DNA of 9,010 nucleotides from an uncultured Clostridia bacterium (GTDB taxonomy: Bacteria; Bacillota; Clostridia; Oscillospirales; Acutalibacteraceae): assembly GCA_946409885.1 (NCBI GenBank), contig CAMJYF010000043.1, positions 1-9,010 of the forward strand, read 5' to 3'. A program made the position numbers and the translations under genes. How positions within the stretch are numbered: position 1 is the first letter of the stretch; each line of letters begins with the position of its first letter. The notes below the pieces were generated by a model that made no database searches, was not told where the DNA came from, and worked only from the letters and a program-made list of their open reading frames with translations. This document shows, piece by piece, positions 6,864 to 9,010 of this stretch.

Positions 6864-6949
6864 CAGTCGCCAGTCGTCAGTCGTCAGAAGTCCTCCGGAC
6901 GGGCCTGTGGATGATGAAGGGAGAACAACTCTTTCCGGCGACTGGCGAC
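6864..6949. repeat. Small inverted-repeat element with a tandem 7-mer
   Basis: GTCGCCAGTCG (6866-6876) is perfectly repeated in reverse complement as CGACTGGCGAC (6939-6949), 62 bases apart. The left arm lies inside about 3.4 tandem copies of CAGTCGY (6864-6887). The element sits between two convergent genes and has no plausible coding potential. It may be a degenerate miniature mobile or REP-like intergenic element; copies elsewhere in the genome would be needed to tell. The remaining bases up to the terminator show nothing I recognise. Confidence 0.5.
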
Positions 6950-6977
6950 AAGCCCCGCAAAACGTGACGAACCAAAA

Positions 6978-7022
6978 AACTGCCGCGGTCCGCATTCCGT
7001 TGACCGCAGCAGTTCTTTTTTT
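6978..7022 (+). terminator. Strong rho-independent terminator, apparently bidirectional
   Basis: The left arm AACTGC (6978-6983) plus GCGGTC (6985-6990) pairs with GACCGC (7002-7007) plus GCAGTT (7009-7014), with one internal mismatch and an 11-base loop. Seven T residues follow at 7016-7022, giving a typical terminator for the serine dehydratase transcript. On the minus strand the stem is followed by a T-rich run (complement of 6971-6977), so it can also end the convergent dockerin gene. Confidence 0.88.
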
Positions 7023-7048
7023 GATGGATGATCGACGTCCGCCGTCCG

Positions 7049-8620
7049 TCATTCGTCGGCGGTCAGGTCCGCCAAAGTGGAAGCGCCGGTTTCATACCCT
7101 ACGGAGGTGCGCAGGATCCAGCGGGCGTCCTCCGCGCTGATCTCGCCGTCAAAGTCTACGTCGGCGGCCAGCCTGGCGTTTTCGTCCTTCAGCGGCTCCT
7201 TGCTCACGCAGGCCCGCAGGATAATGCGCGCGTCGATGGCGGTGACGGCGCCGTCGCCGTCCACGTCGCCGGGCATAATGACCGTCAGGATATCCTTTTC
7301 AGGGACGCTGTCCTGTCCCTTGGGGGTCAGCCGCTTGCCGGTGGCGGAAGCGGGCTTTCCGTCCGCCTCATACCCCGGGAACGCGTCCAGCAGGGCTTCC
7401 TCCGTCATGCCGGAGGAGACGTACACTCTGCCGTCCTCCTTCAGTACAAGGCCTTCCGCCTCCACGGGGGCTTCCGGGTCCAGCTTCTCCTTCACGTCCT
7501 TGCGGTTCACTTCGCCGCAGTTGACGCATTTGTACTTGGTAAAGCCGTAGCTGCGCTCGCCGGGTTCCACGGTTTCCACCGTGTACACATGGGGCAGCAT
7601 GGATTCGTATTCGGTAAAGGTGTAATCGCAGTCCGCGCAGACATAGACTCTTTCGCCCCGGGCGGTGCAGCTGGCGGCGGTTTCGGAAACGACGGAGGTG
7701 TTGTGGTGGACCGTTTCGATCTTCCACAGCTGGCTGGCGGACCCGTTGAAATCGCTGAGGGCCACGTGACCGTTGCTTCCGGCCGTCAGGGCCTTGGCGG
7801 GCTGGGCCTCGCTGCGGATCACGTAGCCGCCGGCGGCCACCTCAAACAGCCAGCCCTCCTGCGGGTTGCCGTTCACGGGGATGGTCAGCGCCGCGCCCTT
7901 TTCGCCCTGCTTCACTTCCGCCGTCAGAAAATCGCGGTGGGCGGCGGTCAGGGTGAACAGCGCCTGTCCTTCCTTGGGGGCGGTGCGGCTGAGGTACAGG
8001 CCGGTGGCGGAGCTGCTGATAAAGTAGCTGCCCGCGTCAACGGTGTTGAACACGGCGGCGGAACCGCCGTTCATGATCTTATCGTAGTTGTCGGCGTGAT
8101 AGGCGCCGTAGAGCTTCCAGCCGCTTTTGGGGAAGGCCCGGTTATAGCACACCACGTTGGTGGAATCGCCGTTGCTGTCGAACACGTAGTAGTTGTCGGC
8201 GTCCTCCCACAGATAAATGGCGGAATGTCTGCCGTTGTTCAGCTTGATAAAATCGCCCAGCACGGGGCTGTCGGTCTTTTTCAGGTTCCAGTAGGCCTCG
8301 CCGAAGGTATAGTAGAAAACGTAGTCGGCAAAGGAGCGGCAGGACCAGCTTTCGTTTTTCAGCTGGGCGTAGACCTCCGCGCCGGAGGGCAGGCCGCCCC
8401 GGGCCGGGATGAGGGAAAGGCGGCAGTTGTCGTTCTGGCGGGACCGGCAGATCTGCCCGTCGGCGGTGAAGTAGGAGCCGTTGGGGTAGACCGCCCTGAT
8501 TTCGTCCAGCTTCTTCTGGACGCCGTTGACCGCGGCCCTCGCGGGGAGGGCGAAGGGGATGACCGCCGCGGCGATGGTGACGGCGATGACCGCCGCGATA
8601 AAGGGTTTGATATATTTCAT
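7049..8620 (-). CDS. Secreted modular protein: cysteine-peptidase-like, ricin-B-like lectin, CxxC repeats, dockerin
   Basis: A 523-aa exported protein. Residues 1-30 are a signal peptide (two lysines, hydrophobic core, LPARAA cleavage-like end). Residues ~31-180 resemble an NlpC/P60- or CHAP-like papain-fold domain: ESWSCRSFADYVFYY (C94), GDFIKLNNGRHSAIYL (H132) and YYVFDSNGD (D148/N150) give a plausible Cys-His-Asp/Asn set. Residues ~185-302 look like a ricin-B-type beta-trefoil ending in SQLWKIE (a QxW mark). Residues ~315-378 carry repeats of the kind common on clostridial surface proteins, with C318, C328xxC331 and C365xxC368; the second repeat lacks its first cysteine. Residues ~388-449 form a small linker domain, and ~451-508 is a type I dockerin with two calcium loops (DVDGDGAVTAID and DVDFDGEISAED). 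Peptidoglycan or glycan-linked peptide hydrolysis and attachment to a cohesin are inferred. Start: ATG with AGGAG about 11 bases upstream. It is convergent with the dehydratase and divergent from the SGNH gene. Confidence 0.85.
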   Translation of the reverse strand: MKYIKPFIAAVIAVTIAAAVIPFALPARAAVNGVQKKLDEIRAVYPNGSYFTADGQICRSRQNDNCRLSLIPARGGLPSGAEVYAQLKNESWSCRSFADYVFYYTFGEAYWNLKKTDSPVLGDFIKLNNGRHSAIYLWEDADNYYVFDSNGDSTNVVCYNRAFPKSGWKLYGAYHADNYDKIMNGGSAAVFNTVDAGSYFISSSATGLYLSRTAPKEGQALFTLTAAHRDFLTAEVKQGEKGAALTIPVNGNPQEGWLFEVAAGGYVIRSEAQPAKALTAGSNGHVALSDFNGSASQLWKIETVHHNTSVVSETAASCTARGERVYVCADCDYTFTEYESMLPHVYTVETVEPGERSYGFTKYKCVNCGEVNRKDVKEKLDPEAPVEAEGLVLKEDGRVYVSSGMTEEALLDAFPGYEADGKPASATGKRLTPKGQDSVPEKDILTVIMPGDVDGDGAVTAIDARIILRACVSKEPLKDENARLAADVDFDGEISAEDARWILRTSVGYETGASTLADLTADE

Positions 8621-8653
8621 GTAAACCGTAACTCCTGCTGAAAAATCTTTGTT

Positions 8654-8682
8654 ATTCTACCGCATAACGCGGGTGCTGTCAA
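8654..8682 (-). promoter_or_regulatory. Promoter of the dockerin protein gene
   Basis: On the minus strand a perfect TTGACA (8677-8682), a 17-base spacer and TAGAAT (8654-8659) form a strong sigma-A promoter 33 bases upstream of the start codon. It lies back to back with the promoter of the SGNH hydrolase gene, with an A/T-rich stretch (8698-8734) between the two. Confidence 0.75.
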
Positions 8683-8738
8683 GCGGAATGGGTTCATTTT
8701 AGGATAATATTGTTAAAAAAGCCTTAAAAAAAGCGGGG

Positions 8739-8767
8739 TTGACACGGGCGGCGCGGTATACTATGAT
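8739..8767 (+). promoter_or_regulatory. Promoter of the SGNH hydrolase gene
   Basis: A perfect TTGACA (8739-8744), a 17-base spacer and TATGAT (8762-8767) form a near-consensus sigma-A promoter, with transcription expected near 8774, about 38 bases before the ATG. An imperfect direct repeat of TTAAAAAAGC (8713-8722 and 8724-8734) lies just upstream; it could act as an AT-rich upstream element. Confidence 0.75.
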
Positions 8768-8811
8768 ACATGTGAAAAAAACTGTCCGCTTGACGGAAAG
8801 AGGGGTTTGAT

Positions 8812-9010
8812 ATGCCAATGAAGAAAAACGCCGACCGGTTCGGCCGGACGGATATCATCTACCGGGACGTGACCGAAGCGCCCTTCCGGGTGCACGGGCT
8901 GCTGCGGGAGAACGGACGGTTCGTCCGTCTGCCGGAGGCGGTGGCGCGGGCCGCCAACGAGGGCGTGGCGGCGCTGTTCGCCAATACGGCGGGCGGCCGG
9001 GTCCGCTTTG
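8812..9010 (+). CDS. SGNH/GDSL-type hydrolase, N-terminal part (cut by window end)
   Basis: The 66 codons in the window encode the N-terminus of what appears to be a clostridial SGNH/GDSL hydrolase. In this family a beta-sandwich domain precedes the esterase domain. The recognised pattern is YRDVTEAPFRVHGL (residues 17-30), followed by RLPEAVA and the signature NTAGGRVRF at the cut end. The catalytic Ser-Asp-His residues lie beyond the window, so the activity (likely deacylation of a glycan or other ester) is not shown here. There is no signal peptide, suggesting a cytoplasmic enzyme unless export is unconventional. ATG at 8812 is chosen for AGGGG (8801-8805) six bases upstream; an in-frame ATG at 8818 is spaced less well. 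The gene is driven by a near-consensus promoter and divergent from the dockerin gene. Confidence 0.7.
   Translation, partial: MPMKKNADRFGRTDIIYRDVTEAPFRVHGLLRENGRFVRLPEAVARAANEGVAALFANTAGGRVRF

Noticed and set aside
6864..6887. CRISPR array
   Set aside because: The 7-base units are contiguous, with no spacers and no cas genes nearby.
7028..8641. Plus-strand frame of 537 codons opposite the dockerin protein
   Set aside because: The opposite strand has a signal peptide, a promoter, a ribosome site and recognisable domains; this frame has none.

Overview
The window reads as a GC-rich (roughly 60%) chromosomal segment from an anaerobic Clostridia-type Firmicute, most likely an Oscillospiraceae/Ruminococcaceae-like gut organism. 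The reasons are strong Shine-Dalgarno sequences, consensus TTGACA/TATAAT-type promoters, a secreted protein ending in a type I dockerin, a one-chain iron-sulfur L-serine dehydratase, and MATE, GPH and TraX-family proteins with clostridial character. The taxonomic placement is inference from protein style, not from a marker gene.

Layout, left to right. Positions 1-152 hold no gene; they contain a possible leftward promoter and a perfect hairpin that abuts the stop of the first gene. At 153-1415 (minus strand) is a DEDDh (DnaQ-like) 3'-5' exonuclease fused to an AlkD-like HEAT-repeat DNA-alkylation-repair domain. A divergent intergenic region follows, with one promoter in each direction. On the plus strand come a GPH/MelB-type sugar:cation symporter (1681-3111), a TraX-family membrane protein that overlaps it by ATGA (3108-3929), a 118-base leader with alternative RNA hairpins that resembles a riboswitch or attenuator (guanidine-IV/mepA type is the best guess), and a MATE multidrug efflux pump (4048-5412). 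An L-serine dehydratase with its own extended -10 promoter is at 5639-6844. Between it and the next, convergent gene lie a small inverted-repeat element with a tandem 7-mer and a strong, apparently bidirectional terminator. At 7049-8620 (minus strand) is a secreted modular protein: signal peptide, cysteine-peptidase-like domain, ricin-B-like lectin domain, CxxC repeats and dockerin. A divergent two-promoter region leads to the start of an SGNH/GDSL-type hydrolase at 8812, cut by the window end.

The genes do not form one pathway. Two functional units are visible: the coupled transporter-TraX pair, and the MATE pump with its structured leader. The serine dehydratase is a stand-alone central-metabolism gene. 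The dockerin protein and SGNH hydrolase share a divergent promoter region and could both act on extracellular polymers, but only the former shows a signal peptide. The most interesting items are the exonuclease-AlkD fusion with a changed glycosylase-site residue, and the riboswitch-like leader before the MATE gene.
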